A stretch of DNA of 64,000 nt, taken from NCBI RefSeq assembly GCF_012273515.2, contig NZ_CP050975.2, forward strand, positions 4,588,001 to 4,652,000, read 5' to 3'. The DNA comes from Streptomyces sp. RPA4-2. Its GTDB lineage: Bacteria; Actinomycetota; Actinomycetes; Streptomycetales; Streptomycetaceae. Position numbers and translations under genes: made by a program. This document shows, in pieces, positions 1 to 8,496 of this stretch (the first letter of the stretch is position 1; the number at the start of each line of letters is the position of its first letter). The notes beneath the pieces are model-generated. The model was given only the letters and a program-made list of their open reading frames with translations, was not told the DNA's origin and made no database searches.

Positions 1-1
1 C

Positions 2-1372
2 GGCTACCAGCGGCTCGACTCCGGCGCCGAGCAGATCGTCCGTACCAACGTCATGCTCGACGCGGTCGTCGCGGCAGGTGTCGACGGCGCCGTCGAACTG
101 ATCGGGCCCGGACGCGTGCAGTTCGCCGTGCACGCGCCGCCCATCGAGGCCCAGGTCGACGCCGGGCTGCTGGCGAGGGCCCTCGCGCACCTCGTCGCGG
201 ACGTCGCGGGCGTCGACGCGACCGGCAACACACCGGTGTCCGCGGGCGGCTACATGGACAACACCGTCGTGGTCGCGGCGGCGCAGCGCGGCGAGGTCGT
301 ACGGATCGAGGTGCGCGGGCCGTACGCCGGGGGAGACCCGGTGCACGAGCCGATCGTGCGCGGGATCGTGCGCGCGCACGGCGGTGTGCTGCAGACGCAC
401 GAGGTGCCCGGCATGAGCGGCAGCGCGTTCGTACTGGAAGTGCCCATCGGCACCGGCGCCGGGTCGGTCGCGCCCCCCGTCACGGCGATGCCGCAGATCG
501 AGGCACCGGCCTCCACCGGCGCCGAGATCGCGCTGCCCGAGCAGGCCTCGCACCAGGGTGGTGGCAGGCGGCGGGCCCGGCGGTCCTCCGTGGACGCCTT
601 CCTGGAGAGCGAGGTCGCGGCCGCGGAGCCGGTGGCGCCCGAGAGCGGCGCGGTCGCACCCACCGGACGGCGCCGCCGGCGCACGGCCGGTGAGCAGGAC
701 ACCGGCGAGGCGTCCGTGCCCGCGCAGGGGTCCGGCGCCGAGCTCTCCGGTGACGACGGCTCCGGTGGTACCGGCCGCCGGCGCGGACGGCCGAGTGCCG
801 TCGAGGACGCGGGTGACGGCGGGACCGAGGCCGTCTCGGAGGGCGCGGTCGTCATGGCGGGCGAGCACGGGGCGGGGACCGCGGCCGTGGGTACGGGGCT
901 GGGCGGGACGGTGCCTCCGCAGGGAGTGCCCGTGCCGTCCGGGTCGTCCGGATCCGGGTCGTCCGGGCGGCGTGCCCGGCGCGACGGCGAACAGCACGCG
1001 CTGCCGGCCGCGCTCCCCGTGGCCGCCGGCGCCCCGAACACTCCGGGCGCGCAGGTCGCGACGAGCGCATCGGGCGACCAGGGGCTTCGCGAGGCCGGCG
1101 GGTCCGCCGAGGGTTCCGGTACGCAGGCCGGTGGGCGGCGCCGGCGCGCGCTGGCCGCCGCTGCCGAACGCGCCGCGGCCGCGCAGGAGACCGGTGCCCG
1201 TCCCGTGTTCGCGCTGCCCCCCGCGGACGCGGACCGCTCACCCGAGTACATCCAGGCCCAGCAGGCACAGCAGGCCCAACTCGCCCAGCAGCGGCTCCTG
1301 GAGCAGGGCGGTGACGCGGGCGCCGGGTACGACCACGGCGACGTAGGCCGTCACGACGTGATGTCCGCTTAA
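2..1372 (+). CDS. hybrid sensor histidine kinase, ATPase-domain part (5' end outside window, frame breaks at 3' end)
   Basis: The frame is already open at base 2, so the start lies left of the window. The first 140 or so residues look like the end of a histidine-kinase ATP-binding domain. A short glycine-bearing segment (residues about 125-150, ending VLEVPIGTGAG) fits the last HATPase strand. A long disordered Ala/Gly/Pro/Arg-rich tail follows, with repeated GRRRR-type clusters. The frame stops at 1370-1372, but coding-like sequence continues in other frames to a receiver domain ending at 3021. One long hybrid kinase disrupted by indels is therefore more likely than a short protein. Streptomyces kinases with nitrate-sensor or HAMP-type N-termini have this layout. 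The kinase core is not visible, so the signal sensed cannot be inferred. Confidence 0.7.
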   Translation, partial: GYQRLDSGAEQIVRTNVMLDAVVAAGVDGAVELIGPGRVQFAVHAPPIEAQVDAGLLARALAHLVADVAGVDATGNTPVSAGGYMDNTVVVAAAQRGEVVRIEVRGPYAGGDPVHEPIVRGIVRAHGGVLQTHEVPGMSGSAFVLEVPIGTGAGSVAPPVTAMPQIEAPASTGAEIALPEQASHQGGGRRRARRSSVDAFLESEVAAAEPVAPESGAVAPTGRRRRRTAGEQDTGEASVPAQGSGAELSGDDGSGGTGRRRGRPSAVEDAGDGGTEAVSEGAVVMAGEHGAGTAAVGTGLGGTVPPQGVPVPSGSSGSGSSGRRARRDGEQHALPAALPVAAGAPNTPGAQVATSASGDQGLREAGGSAEGSGTQAGGRRRRALAAAAERAAAAQETGARPVFALPPADADRSPEYIQAQQAQQAQLAQQRLLEQGGDAGAGYDHGDVGRHDVMSA

Positions 1373-3021
1373 GCTCGGCCGACGAGCACACTCCGCCCCA
1401 GCCGCATCCCGCTTCCGGACCGTCGGGTAGCGCCACGCACAGCAGGCACCGGCCCAGCCGGGCACGATCCCGCCGGGTGCGATCCCGTCGCCCCAGGTCC
1501 AGTCGGCGCCGGTCCAGCGCGGTGCCCTCCCGCCCGGCCCGATGGGCGCACCCGCGCAAGGCGGCGTCCCGGCGCAGTCGCCCCCCGTGCCGGGGTTCCC
1601 CGCGCAGGCCCGGCCCGCCGCTGCCGCCGCGCCCGCGGCCCTGGCCTGGCTTACCCCGAACACCGAGGACACCTCCGGTGCCGGGACCCCCGCCGCCGTA
1701 CGGCCGGGCGCCCCCGCGGCCCCGGTACCTCCCGCCGTGGCCGCCCCCCGGCCGCAGCCCCGACCGGAGAGCCCCGCACCGGGCACGCCCCTCCCGCCCG
1801 AACTGCCCGCGCAGCCCCCAGGCCCAGCCTCCGCTGCGGCCTCAGCCGCAGGCGCAGGCACGGATCGCCCAGCCGCTGCCCGCCGAGGCCGCCGCGCCCG
1901 TCGACCCCAACTCCACGCAGGGCCGGGCGATCAGCGTGCGCACGCTGGGGCAGGGTGTCCCGTTCGCCCGCCAGGCCGCCGCGAACGGATCGCAGGCGCC
2001 GGCGCAGGCGCAGTCGGCCACGCCTCCCCCGCACCAGACGAACGGCTCCGGCCGCCGCCGCAAGCTCGGCACGCCCCCGGAGCCCGTCGTCGAGCGCCCG
2101 GAGACCGCGGCCCGTGCGCACCCGACGGCCGGTCAGGCTCCCGGGGGCCGGCTGCCCGGCGCCACCGACGGTGCCGGACGTTCGTACGCCATAGGAGCGC
2201 CGGACAAGAACGCCGACGAGGGTCCCGAACCGCTGGACGGTCCCGGCGGCGCCGTCGAGGTCGCCGACCAGCCGCACCCACGGCCCGTGGACGACGAGCT
2301 GCCGCCCGAGCCGCTGGACAACCCACGCCGGCTGCTCGTGTGGCCCGCGCCGGACGTGACGACCCAGCAGGCGCTCAGCGACCGCGGGTACCGGCCCGTC
2401 ATCGTGCACTCGCGCGAGGAGGTCGACGCGCAGATCGCCGCGTTCCCGGCCGCGCTCTTCGTCGACCCGCTGACCGGTCCGATCACCCGCACGGCACTCC
2501 AGTCGCTGCGCCAGGCCGCCGTCGCCGCCGAGGTGCCGGTGCTGGTGACGGCCGGACTCGGGCAGGCGACGCGGGAGGCGGCGTACGGCGCCGATCCCGC
2601 CGTACTCCTGAAGGCCCTGGCGCCCCGGGACTCCGAGCAGCACCCGCCGCGTGTGCTGCTCATCGAGGAGCACGCGGAGATCGCGCTCGCGCTGACCTCG
2701 ACCCTGGAGCGGCGCGGCATGCAGGTCGCGCGGGCGTCCACGGACGAGGACGCGGTGACGCTGGCCTCGCAGCTGCGGCCGAACCTGGTCGTGATGGATC
2801 TGATGCAGGTACGGCGCCGGCGTGCCGGAATCGTCGACTGGCTGCGGGCGAACGGGCAGTTGAACCGCACCCCGCTCGTCGTCTACACCGCCGCCGTCGA
2901 CCAGGCCGAACTGCCGCGGCTCGCCGCGGGGGAGACGGTGCTGTTCCTCGCCGAGCGTTCGACCAGCGCCGAGGTCCAGGACCGGATCGTCGACCTGCTG
3001 GCACGGATCGGCACCAACTGA
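1373..3021 (+). pseudogene. continuation of the hybrid kinase: Pro/Ala linker and C-terminal receiver domain, frameshifted
   Basis: Plausible coding sequence passes from frame 2 (ending 1372) to frame 1 (about 1372-1430), to frame 3 (about 1431-1850) and back to frame 1 (about 1830-3021). The last part encodes a conserved block with a pseudo-receiver fold, including VLLIEEHAEIALALTSTLE and NLVVMDLMQVRRRR, ending RIVDLLARIGTN. The VVMD aspartate is at the usual phospho-acceptor position. No ribosome site or good start precedes the receiver part, which argues against a separate gene. All the shifts fall in G/C-rich low-complexity sequence, so sequencing error and true decay cannot be separated here. 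A perfect hairpin follows the stop. Confidence 0.6.
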
Positions 3022-3050
3022 CCCCGCGCGCCGGGCTCCGGCGCGCGGGG
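3022..3050 (+). terminator. GC-rich hairpin after the kinase
   Basis: A perfect 13-bp inverted repeat (CCCCGCGCGCCGG, loop GCT, CCGGCGCGCGGGG) starts one base after the TGA stop. There is no T-tract, which is common for Streptomyces terminators. It lies between convergent genes and could serve both strands. Confidence 0.6.
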
Positions 3051-3063
3051 GGCCACCGCATCC

Positions 3064-3118
3064 GTACGGAGCCGCGGCGTGCGTACGGGGCGCGGCGTGC
3101 GTACGAAGCGCGGCGTGC
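3064..3118. repeat. three tandem copies of an 18-19 bp unit
   Basis: The unit GTACGnnGCGCGGCGTGC occurs three times head to tail (3064-3082, 3083-3100, 3101-3118) with small differences, between the kinase and the convergent acyl-CoA ligase. It has no visible coding role. It may be a slippage product. Confidence 0.6.
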
Positions 3119-3184
3119 GACGGTGACGACCAGTGCGTCTGCCGGGCGGGGAGCCGCGGAGGCGCCCGCCCGGCGCACGGGGGG

Positions 3185-4840
3185 TCAGAGCCTGGTCACG
3201 TCCAGCTCGCCCTCGGCGTACTGCCTGCGCAGCACCTTCTTGTCGAACTTGCCGACGCTCGTCTTGGGGACCGCCCCGATGATCGTCCAGCGCTCGGGGA
3301 GCTGCCACTTGGCGATCCTGCCCTCGGCGGCGAGGAAGGCGCGCAGCGTCGCGAAGTCGGCGGTGGAGCCCTCCCTGAGGACGACGGTGGCGAGGGGGCG
3401 CTCGCCCCACCTGTCGTCGGGGACGGCGACGACGGCGGCCTCGGCGACGTCCGGGTGGGACATCAGCGCGTTCTCCAGGTCGACCGACGAGATCCACTCG
3501 CCGCCCGACTTGATGACGTCCTTGGCCCGGTCGGTGAGGGTCAGGAAGCCGTCGTGGCTGATGGTGCCGACGTCACCGGTCTTGAGCCAGCCATCCTCGC
3601 TGAACTTGTCGGCGGGCCGGAGAGGCTCGGTGCCCTGGCCGCCGTAGTAGGCGCCGGCGATCCACGGACCGCGCACCTCCAGCTCACCCGCGGACTCGCC
3701 GTCCCAGGGCAGCCGTTCACCGCCGGGGCCGGTGAGACGGGCCTCGACACCGGCCGGGAATCGGCCCTGGGTGAGGCGGTAGGCGAACTCCTCCGCGGTG
3801 CCCACGACACTGGCCGGCGGCCGGGCGACGGTGCCCAGCGGGGACGTCTCCGTCATGCCCCAGGCGTGGCAGACCCGCATCCCCAGCGTGTCGAAGGCCT
3901 CCATGAGCGACGGCGGACAGGCCGAGCCGCCGATCGTGACCTGAGTGAGGGAGGAGACGTCCCGGGGCTTGGCGTGCAGTTCGCCGAGCAGTCCCTGCCA
4001 GATGGTGGGGACGGCCGCGGCGTGCGTCGGCCGCTCGGCCTCGATCATCTCGGCGAGCGGCGCGGGCTGCAGGAAGCGGTCCGGCATGAGGAGGTTCACG
4101 CCGGTCATGAACGTGGCGTGCGGCAGCCCCCACGCGTTGACGTGGAACTGCGGGACCACGACGAGCGAGGTGTCCTCGTCCGTGAGGCCCATCGACTGCG
4201 TCATGTTGACCTGCATGGAGTGCAGGTAGATCGAGCGGTGGGAGTAGACGACGCCCTTGGGGTCGCCGGTCGTGCCGGAGGTGTAGCACATGGCCGCGGC
4301 GGCGCGTTCGTCCAGCTCGGGCCAGTCGTAGGCGGTCGGCTTCCCCGCGATGAGCTCCTCGTACTCGTGCACCCGCACGCTCGCTCCGGCGAGCAGGGAA
4401 CGGTCGCCGGGACCCGACACGACGACGTGCTCCACCGTCGGCAGCTGGGGGAGCAGTGGTGCGAGCAGGGGCAGCAGGGAACCGTTGGCGATGATCACGC
4501 GGTCGGCGGCGTGCTGGACGATGAACACCAACTGCTCCGCGGGGAGGCGGAGGTTGAGGGTGTGCAGGACCGCGCCCATGGAGGGGATCGCGAAGTACGC
4601 CTCGACATGTTCGGCGTTGTTCCACATGAGGGTCGCGACACGGTCGTCGTCCGCGACCGCGAGGTCCTCGCGCAGCGCGTGCGCCAGCTGGGCCGCGCGG
4701 GCACCGATCTCGGCGTAGGAACGGCGCTGCGGCTCTCCCTCACCCGTCCAGGTGATCACCTGTGATGTGCCGTGGATGGCCGACCCGTGGGTCAGGATCC
4801 TCGAGATCAGCAGTGGTACATCCTGCATCGTGCTCAGCAC
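3185..4840 (-). CDS. long-chain fatty-acid/steroid-acid CoA ligase (FadD-like)
   Basis: This is an ANL-superfamily acyl-CoA synthetase of about 551 residues, the usual FadD length. It activates a carboxylic acid to an acyl-AMP and then an acyl-CoA. Visible motifs are the P-loop YTSGTTGDPKGV, the aromatic/acyl pocket motif GMTETSP, GWLKTGDVG, the hinge DRAKDVIKSGGEWIS and the C-terminal catalytic lysine motif PKTSVGKFDKK. The start chosen is GTG at 4840 because GGAGG lies 5 nt upstream. An in-frame ATG at 4861 has no comparable ribosome site. An 18-bp perfect palindrome sits upstream at 4899-4916 and probably controls it. Its neighbourhood with the beta-oxidation-type operon at 5.8-10.6 kb suggests it supplies CoA thioesters to that pathway, but the substrate is not readable from the sequence. 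Confidence 0.9.
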   Translation of the reverse strand: MLSTMQDVPLLISRILTHGSAIHGTSQVITWTGEGEPQRRSYAEIGARAAQLAHALREDLAVADDDRVATLMWNNAEHVEAYFAIPSMGAVLHTLNLRLPAEQLVFIVQHAADRVIIANGSLLPLLAPLLPQLPTVEHVVVSGPGDRSLLAGASVRVHEYEELIAGKPTAYDWPELDERAAAAMCYTSGTTGDPKGVVYSHRSIYLHSMQVNMTQSMGLTDEDTSLVVVPQFHVNAWGLPHATFMTGVNLLMPDRFLQPAPLAEMIEAERPTHAAAVPTIWQGLLGELHAKPRDVSSLTQVTIGGSACPPSLMEAFDTLGMRVCHAWGMTETSPLGTVARPPASVVGTAEEFAYRLTQGRFPAGVEARLTGPGGERLPWDGESAGELEVRGPWIAGAYYGGQGTEPLRPADKFSEDGWLKTGDVGTISHDGFLTLTDRAKDVIKSGGEWISSVDLENALMSHPDVAEAAVVAVPDDRWGERPLATVVLREGSTADFATLRAFLAAEGRIAKWQLPERWTIIGAVPKTSVGKFDKKVLRRQYAEGELDVTRL

Positions 4841-4898
4841 GGCGTCCTCCCGGGGCGACATTGCCTACGCGGTGGTAAGGGTTGCGCTGATTCTGCGC

Positions 4899-4916
4899 AC
4901 ATACCGCGCGGTATGT
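4899..4916. promoter_or_regulatory. 18-bp perfect palindrome, probable TetR-type operator
   Basis: ACATACCGCGCGGTATGT is its own reverse complement. It lies 58 bp upstream of the chosen start of the acyl-CoA ligase. Palindromes of this size and style are typical operators of TetR-family acyl-CoA-responsive repressors in actinobacteria. No tetR gene is present in this part of the window, so the cognate regulator is unknown. Confidence 0.6.
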
Positions 4917-5028
4917 CACTAGGTCCGGGTGATCGATCAAGTCACAGGGGTCGGACGGCCGTGGAGACGGCCACGGAGGGGACCGTAGGAGGCGGTGACG
5001 GAGGGGACCACGGAGCTCCGGTCCGGGG

Positions 5029-5592
5029 TCAGCGCACGGGCTCCAGTTCGGGATCCTCACGCAGCTTGCCCAGCGCCCGCGACACGGCCGACTTCACCGT
5101 CCCGATGGAGACGCCGAGCACCACCGCCGTCTGTGCCTCGCTCAGGTCCTCGTAGTACCGCAGGACGACCATGGCCCGCTGCCGCGCCGGCAGCTTCATG
5201 ATCGCGCGCCACATCGCGTCACGCAGCGCCTGCTGCTCGGCGGGGTCCCCGGCCGGCACGCCATCGGGCTCCGGCAGCTCGGCGCACACGAACTCGTCGA
5301 CCTTGCGCTTGCGCCACTGCGACGTACGCGTGTTCAGCAGCGCCCGCCGCACGTAACCGTCGAGCGCCCGGTGGTCCTCGATCCGCTCCCACGCGACATA
5401 CGTCTTGGTCAGCGCGGTCTGCAGCAGATCCTCCGCGTCGCTCGGGTTGGGGGTCAGTGACCGGGCGGTACGCAGCAGCACCGGCTGACGAGCCTTCATG
5501 TACGACGCGAACGACGGGTAGGACGGGTACGACGGGTACGGGAAGGTCCGCGTCGCGACGTTCGCACCGCTGGTGCAGACGGGTGTGGTCAT
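5029..5592 (-). CDS. SigE-family ECF RNA polymerase sigma factor
   Basis: This 187-residue protein has region 2 (about residues 30-95, including NPSDAEDLLQTALTKTYVAW) and region 4 (about 128-180, including LPARQRAMVVLRYYEDLSEAQ and a helix-turn-helix at VSIGTVKSAVSRAL). The order and length fit the actinobacterial SigE-type ECF group, which directs RNA polymerase to a small promoter set. The N-terminus carries the odd repeat YPSYPSYPS before region 2. No anti-sigma gene is adjacent. It lies between the ligase and the igr-like operon on the same strand but has gaps of about 190 bp on both sides, so it is probably transcribed separately. Repeated CCTGAG motifs lie just upstream. Confidence 0.88.
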   Translation of the reverse strand: MTTPVCTSGANVATRTFPYPSYPSYPSFASYMKARQPVLLRTARSLTPNPSDAEDLLQTALTKTYVAWERIEDHRALDGYVRRALLNTRTSQWRKRKVDEFVCAELPEPDGVPAGDPAEQQALRDAMWRAIMKLPARQRAMVVLRYYEDLSEAQTAVVLGVSIGTVKSAVSRALGKLREDPELEPVR

Positions 5593-5654
5593 GACTCCAC
5601 GCTAGGAGTGACCCCTACTCCTTCGGATCGGCCGGAGGTCCCGAAGCGATGTCC

Positions 5655-5735
5655 CCCTCAGGTTGTAGGAGGGGGGCCGGCTCCACCTCCTGAGGGTGGA
5701 CGAGCGGCACCCACACCCTGAGGGTTCACCCCTGA
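5655..5735. promoter_or_regulatory. repeated CCTGAG/CTCAGG motifs upstream of the sigma gene
   Basis: Four CCTGAG cores in both orientations lie within 80 bp (near 5656, 5689, 5717 and 5729), three with the form CCTGAGGG or its complement. They sit in the 196-bp gap between the end of the thiolase-like gene and the start of the sigma gene, where its promoter should be. They could be regulator sites or overlapping hairpins. The assignment rests on repetition alone. Confidence 0.35.
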
Positions 5736-5788
5736 GAGACCCGTACGGCGGTGGCATGGCGGCCGCCGCACCGGCCCCCGGAGTGTCC

Positions 5789-6979
5789 TCACGAGACCCC
5801 GGGCGCCCGTTCCTCCCCGTCCGCCCCCAGGATCAGCCCCGAGGTGGGAACTCCGGTACCCGCGGTGACCAGGGTGCGGCGGGCACCCCGTATCTGGTTC
5901 ACGGACGTGCCCCGCAGCTGCCGCACCGCTTCCGCCACCCCGTTCATCCCGTGCAGATACGCCTCCCCGAGCTGCCCTCCGTGGGTGTTCAGCGGCAGGC
6001 ACTCCGCGGCGACGAAGTCCGCGGCCTCCCCCGGCCCGCAGAACCCGAACTCCTCCAGCTGCATCAGCACGAACGGTGTGAAGTGGTCGTAGAGGATCGC
6101 CACGTCGATGTCCGCGGGGGTCAGCCCCGAGGTCCGCCACAGCTGCCGGGCCACCACTCCCATCTCCGGAAGCCCGCTCAAATCGTCCCGGTAGAAGCTC
6201 GTCATCTGCTCCTGTGCCCGGCCGGCACCCTGGGCGGCCGCCGTGATCACCGCGGGCGGGCGCGGCAGATCCCGGGCCCGCTCCACCGAGGTGACCACCA
6301 GCGCCTGGCCGCCGTCCGTCTCCTGGCAGCAGTCCAGCAGTCTCAGCGGCTCCACGATCCACCGCGAGGCGGCGTGCTCGGCGAGGGTGATCGGCCTGCC
6401 GTGGAAGTACGCCGCCGGGTTCGTCGCCGCGTACTTCCGGTCCACCACCGCGACCGGGCCGAAGGCCTCGGGTGTCAGCCCGTACCTGTGCAGATACCGC
6501 TGGGCCGCCATCGCCACCCAGGAGGCGGGGGTGAGCAGCCCGAACGGGAGGGCCCAGCCGAGCGCCACCCCCTCGGCCGACGGCTCCCGCTCCCGCACCC
6601 CGGCGCCGAATCTCCGTCCCGACCGTTCGTTGAACGCCCGGTAGCAGACCACCACCTCGGCCACGCCCGCCGCCACCGCGAGCGCCGCCTGCTGGACGGT
6701 CGCACAGGCCGCGCCGCCCCCGTAGTGGATGCGCGAGAAGAAGGACAGCTCGCCGATCCCGGCCGCCTGGGCGACGGTGATCTCCGGGCTGGTGTCCATC
6801 GTGAACGTCACCATCCCGTCCACGTCCGCGGGTGTCAGGCCCGCGTCGTCGAGCGCCGCCCGCACCGCCTCCACGGCGAGCCGCAGCTCGCTGCGCCCGG
6901 AGTCCTTGGAGAACTCGGTGGCCCCGATCCCGACGATCGCCGCCCGCCCGCCGAGGCGGTCCCGCGTCCGTACGCTCAT
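5789..6979 (-). CDS. thiolase-fold lipid-transfer protein, Ltp2-like side-chain aldolase
   Basis: This 396-residue thiolase-superfamily protein of the SCP-x/Ltp type opens with GGRAAIVGIGATEFSKDSGR and ends TLVTAGTGVPTSGLIL. It lacks the classic thiolase nucleophile context. It keeps the tyrosine-bearing segments LYDHFTPFVLMQ and GEAYLHGMNGVAEAV that are characteristic of Ltp2. In mycobacteria and Thermomonospora, Ltp2 performs the retro-aldol cleavage that removes propionyl-CoA from a steroid side chain, in complex with the DUF35 domain of ChsH2. Such a DUF35 domain is encoded in this operon (8497-9414). The ATG overlaps the MaoC stop as ATGA, so the two are translationally coupled. It is the last gene of the operon. 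The family assignment is firm. The steroid substrate is inference from gene content. Confidence 0.85.
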   Translation of the reverse strand: MSVRTRDRLGGRAAIVGIGATEFSKDSGRSELRLAVEAVRAALDDAGLTPADVDGMVTFTMDTSPEITVAQAAGIGELSFFSRIHYGGGAACATVQQAALAVAAGVAEVVVCYRAFNERSGRRFGAGVREREPSAEGVALGWALPFGLLTPASWVAMAAQRYLHRYGLTPEAFGPVAVVDRKYAATNPAAYFHGRPITLAEHAASRWIVEPLRLLDCCQETDGGQALVVTSVERARDLPRPPAVITAAAQGAGRAQEQMTSFYRDDLSGLPEMGVVARQLWRTSGLTPADIDVAILYDHFTPFVLMQLEEFGFCGPGEAADFVAAECLPLNTHGGQLGEAYLHGMNGVAEAVRQLRGTSVNQIRGARRTLVTAGTGVPTSGLILGADGEERAPGVS

Positions 6980-7425
6980 GCCGCGCCCCCGGCCGGGAGG
7001 GTGACCGTCACCGTCGCGGTCACATGTCTGCCGATGCCGTTCGCCCCGACGACCCGGACCGTCGCCGTGTCGCCCGAGACCTCCTCGACCGTGCCGGTCA
7101 ACACCATCGTGTCGCCCGGGTAGTTGGGGGCTCCGAGCCGGATGGCGACCTTGCGCAGGACGGCGTCCGGTCCGAAGTGGTCCGTGATGTACCTGCCGAC
7201 CAGGCCGTTGGTGGTCAGGATGTTCATGAAGATGTCGGGGGATCCCTTCCGCCGCGCCAGCTCCGGGTCGTGGTGCACGTCCTGGTAGTCCCGCGAGGCG
7301 ATGGCGCCGGCCACGATCAGCGTGCGCGTGACCTCGATCTCCAGCGGCGGCAGTTCGTCACCGGGCTTCGTCCTCGGTGGATCGTCGGCGCGCTCCGTCC
7401 TCGGCGCGTCCTCGTCGGCCGTCAT
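6976..7425 (-). CDS. MaoC-like hot-dog dehydratase subunit (ChsH1-like)
   Basis: This single hot-dog domain of 149 residues begins after a hydrophilic 25-residue leader. The segment SRDYQDVHHDPELARRKGS matches the R-hydratase/MaoC active-site region (Asp and His of the hydratase 2 motif). By operon analogy it is the small catalytic subunit that pairs with the MaoC domain of the gene at 8497-9414 to hydrate an enoyl-CoA. ATG at 7425 is chosen because it overlaps the preceding stop (ATGA). The longer open frame to 7614 would run inside the neighbouring dehydrogenase. Confidence 0.82.
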   Translation of the reverse strand: MTADEDAPRTERADDPPRTKPGDELPPLEIEVTRTLIVAGAIASRDYQDVHHDPELARRKGSPDIFMNILTTNGLVGRYITDHFGPDAVLRKVAIRLGAPNYPGDTMVLTGTVEEVSGDTATVRVVGANGIGRHVTATVTVTLPAGGAA

Positions 7426-8495
7426 GCCCCTCCTTCGCCGCGCACAAGCAACTCCCCCAGCTCCTGAAGCACTTCGTCCCCGCATCCCAGATAGGCGTCC
7501 AGCTGCCGGCCCCACAGGAAGTGCCGGTGCACGGGGTGCTCCAGATCGGCTCCGGTGCCGCCGTGCAGATGCTGGCCCGTGTGCACGACCCGTCGCCCCG
7601 CCTCGGAGGCCCACCAGGCGGCCGTCAGGGCGTGCGTCACGTAGGGCAGCCCCTCGTCACGCCGCCAGGCCGCCTCGTACGCCGTCACCCGGATCGCCTC
7701 GGTGTCCAAGTACGCGTCGGCCGCCCTGAGTTGCACCGCCTGTTTGGTGGCGAGCGGGCGCCCGAACTGCTCGCGCGTGTTGGTGTGCTCCACCGCGCGC
7801 GCCAGCGACCCCGCGCACACTCCGGCCTGCAGCCCGGCGAAGGCGGTCCGGGCGGTGGCGAGCACGTCCGCGTGGACGCCCTCGGTGTGCCCGTCCCGCT
7901 CCCGTACCGTCCCCGCGCCCAGCCGCTCGCCCAGCCGTTCGCCCGGAGTGCCGTCGAGGGTGAGCCGTCCCGCCGACCAGGGCGCCGTCAGCTCGACCGG
8001 CTCGCACCGCGCGTCGACGGTCCGCACCAGCCACAGCCGACGCCGGTCGTCGGCGACGAGCACATGGGTGGCGTCCCGCAACCACGGCACCACCGGGACG
8101 GCGCCGCTCAGCCGCCCCGAATCCGTCGCGCGGACCGGTGACGGCGGGGAGACCGCGCCGCACACCACCACCGTCCCGTCCCCGATCCCGGGCAGCAGCC
8201 GCTCCCGCTGCTCCGGCGAACCGTGCGCCGCCACCGCCAGCAGTCCGTACACACCGCTCGCCGCGAACGGCACCTGGGCCGTGGTCCGCCCCTGCTCCTC
8301 CAGAAGGAGCACCAGACCGAGGAGCCCGGTCTCCGCCACGGCTCCCATCAACCCAGCCGCGCACAGCGCCTTCCACAACTCGGCGTCGCCGCCGGTCCCG
8401 GCGGCGGACAGCCGCTCGTGCGTGGCGAGGTCCCCGAAGATCCGGGCGGCCAGGTCGCGAGCCGCCGCCTGCTCCTCCGTGGGCGTGAAGTCCAT
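7422..8495 (-). CDS. acyl-CoA dehydrogenase, FadE28/ChsE1-like partner subunit
   Basis: This acyl-CoA dehydrogenase-fold protein has about 357 residues. The C-terminal half is well conserved (NTREQFGRPLATKQAVQ near residue 237 and the flavin-binding HLHGGTGADLEHPVHRHF). The middle lacks the usual SEP.AGSD flavin signature. In actinobacterial heterotetrameric ACADs (ChsE1-ChsE2), one subunit carries the catalytic residues and the other contributes FAD contacts, so this looks like the non-catalytic partner of the gene at 9411-10574. ATG at 8495 gives the family-like start MDFTPTEEQ. A GTG at 8507 is an alternative. Start and stop are coupled to both neighbours. Confidence 0.83.
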   Translation of the reverse strand: MDFTPTEEQAAARDLAARIFGDLATHERLSAAGTGGDAELWKALCAAGLMGAVAETGLLGLVLLLEEQGRTTAQVPFAASGVYGLLAVAAHGSPEQRERLLPGIGDGTVVVCGAVSPPSPVRATDSGRLSGAVPVVPWLRDATHVLVADDRRRLWLVRTVDARCEPVELTAPWSAGRLTLDGTPGERLGERLGAGTVRERDGHTEGVHADVLATARTAFAGLQAGVCAGSLARAVEHTNTREQFGRPLATKQAVQLRAADAYLDTEAIRVTAYEAAWRRDEGLPYVTHALTAAWWASEAGRRVVHTGQHLHGGTGADLEHPVHRHFLWGRQLDAYLGCGDEVLQELGELLVRGEGGA

Positions 8496-8496
8496 G

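Noticed and set aside
1651..2673. 340-residue minus-strand frame over the kinase receiver region
   Set aside because: It is antisense to a conserved receiver domain and is Arg/Gly-rich without motifs.
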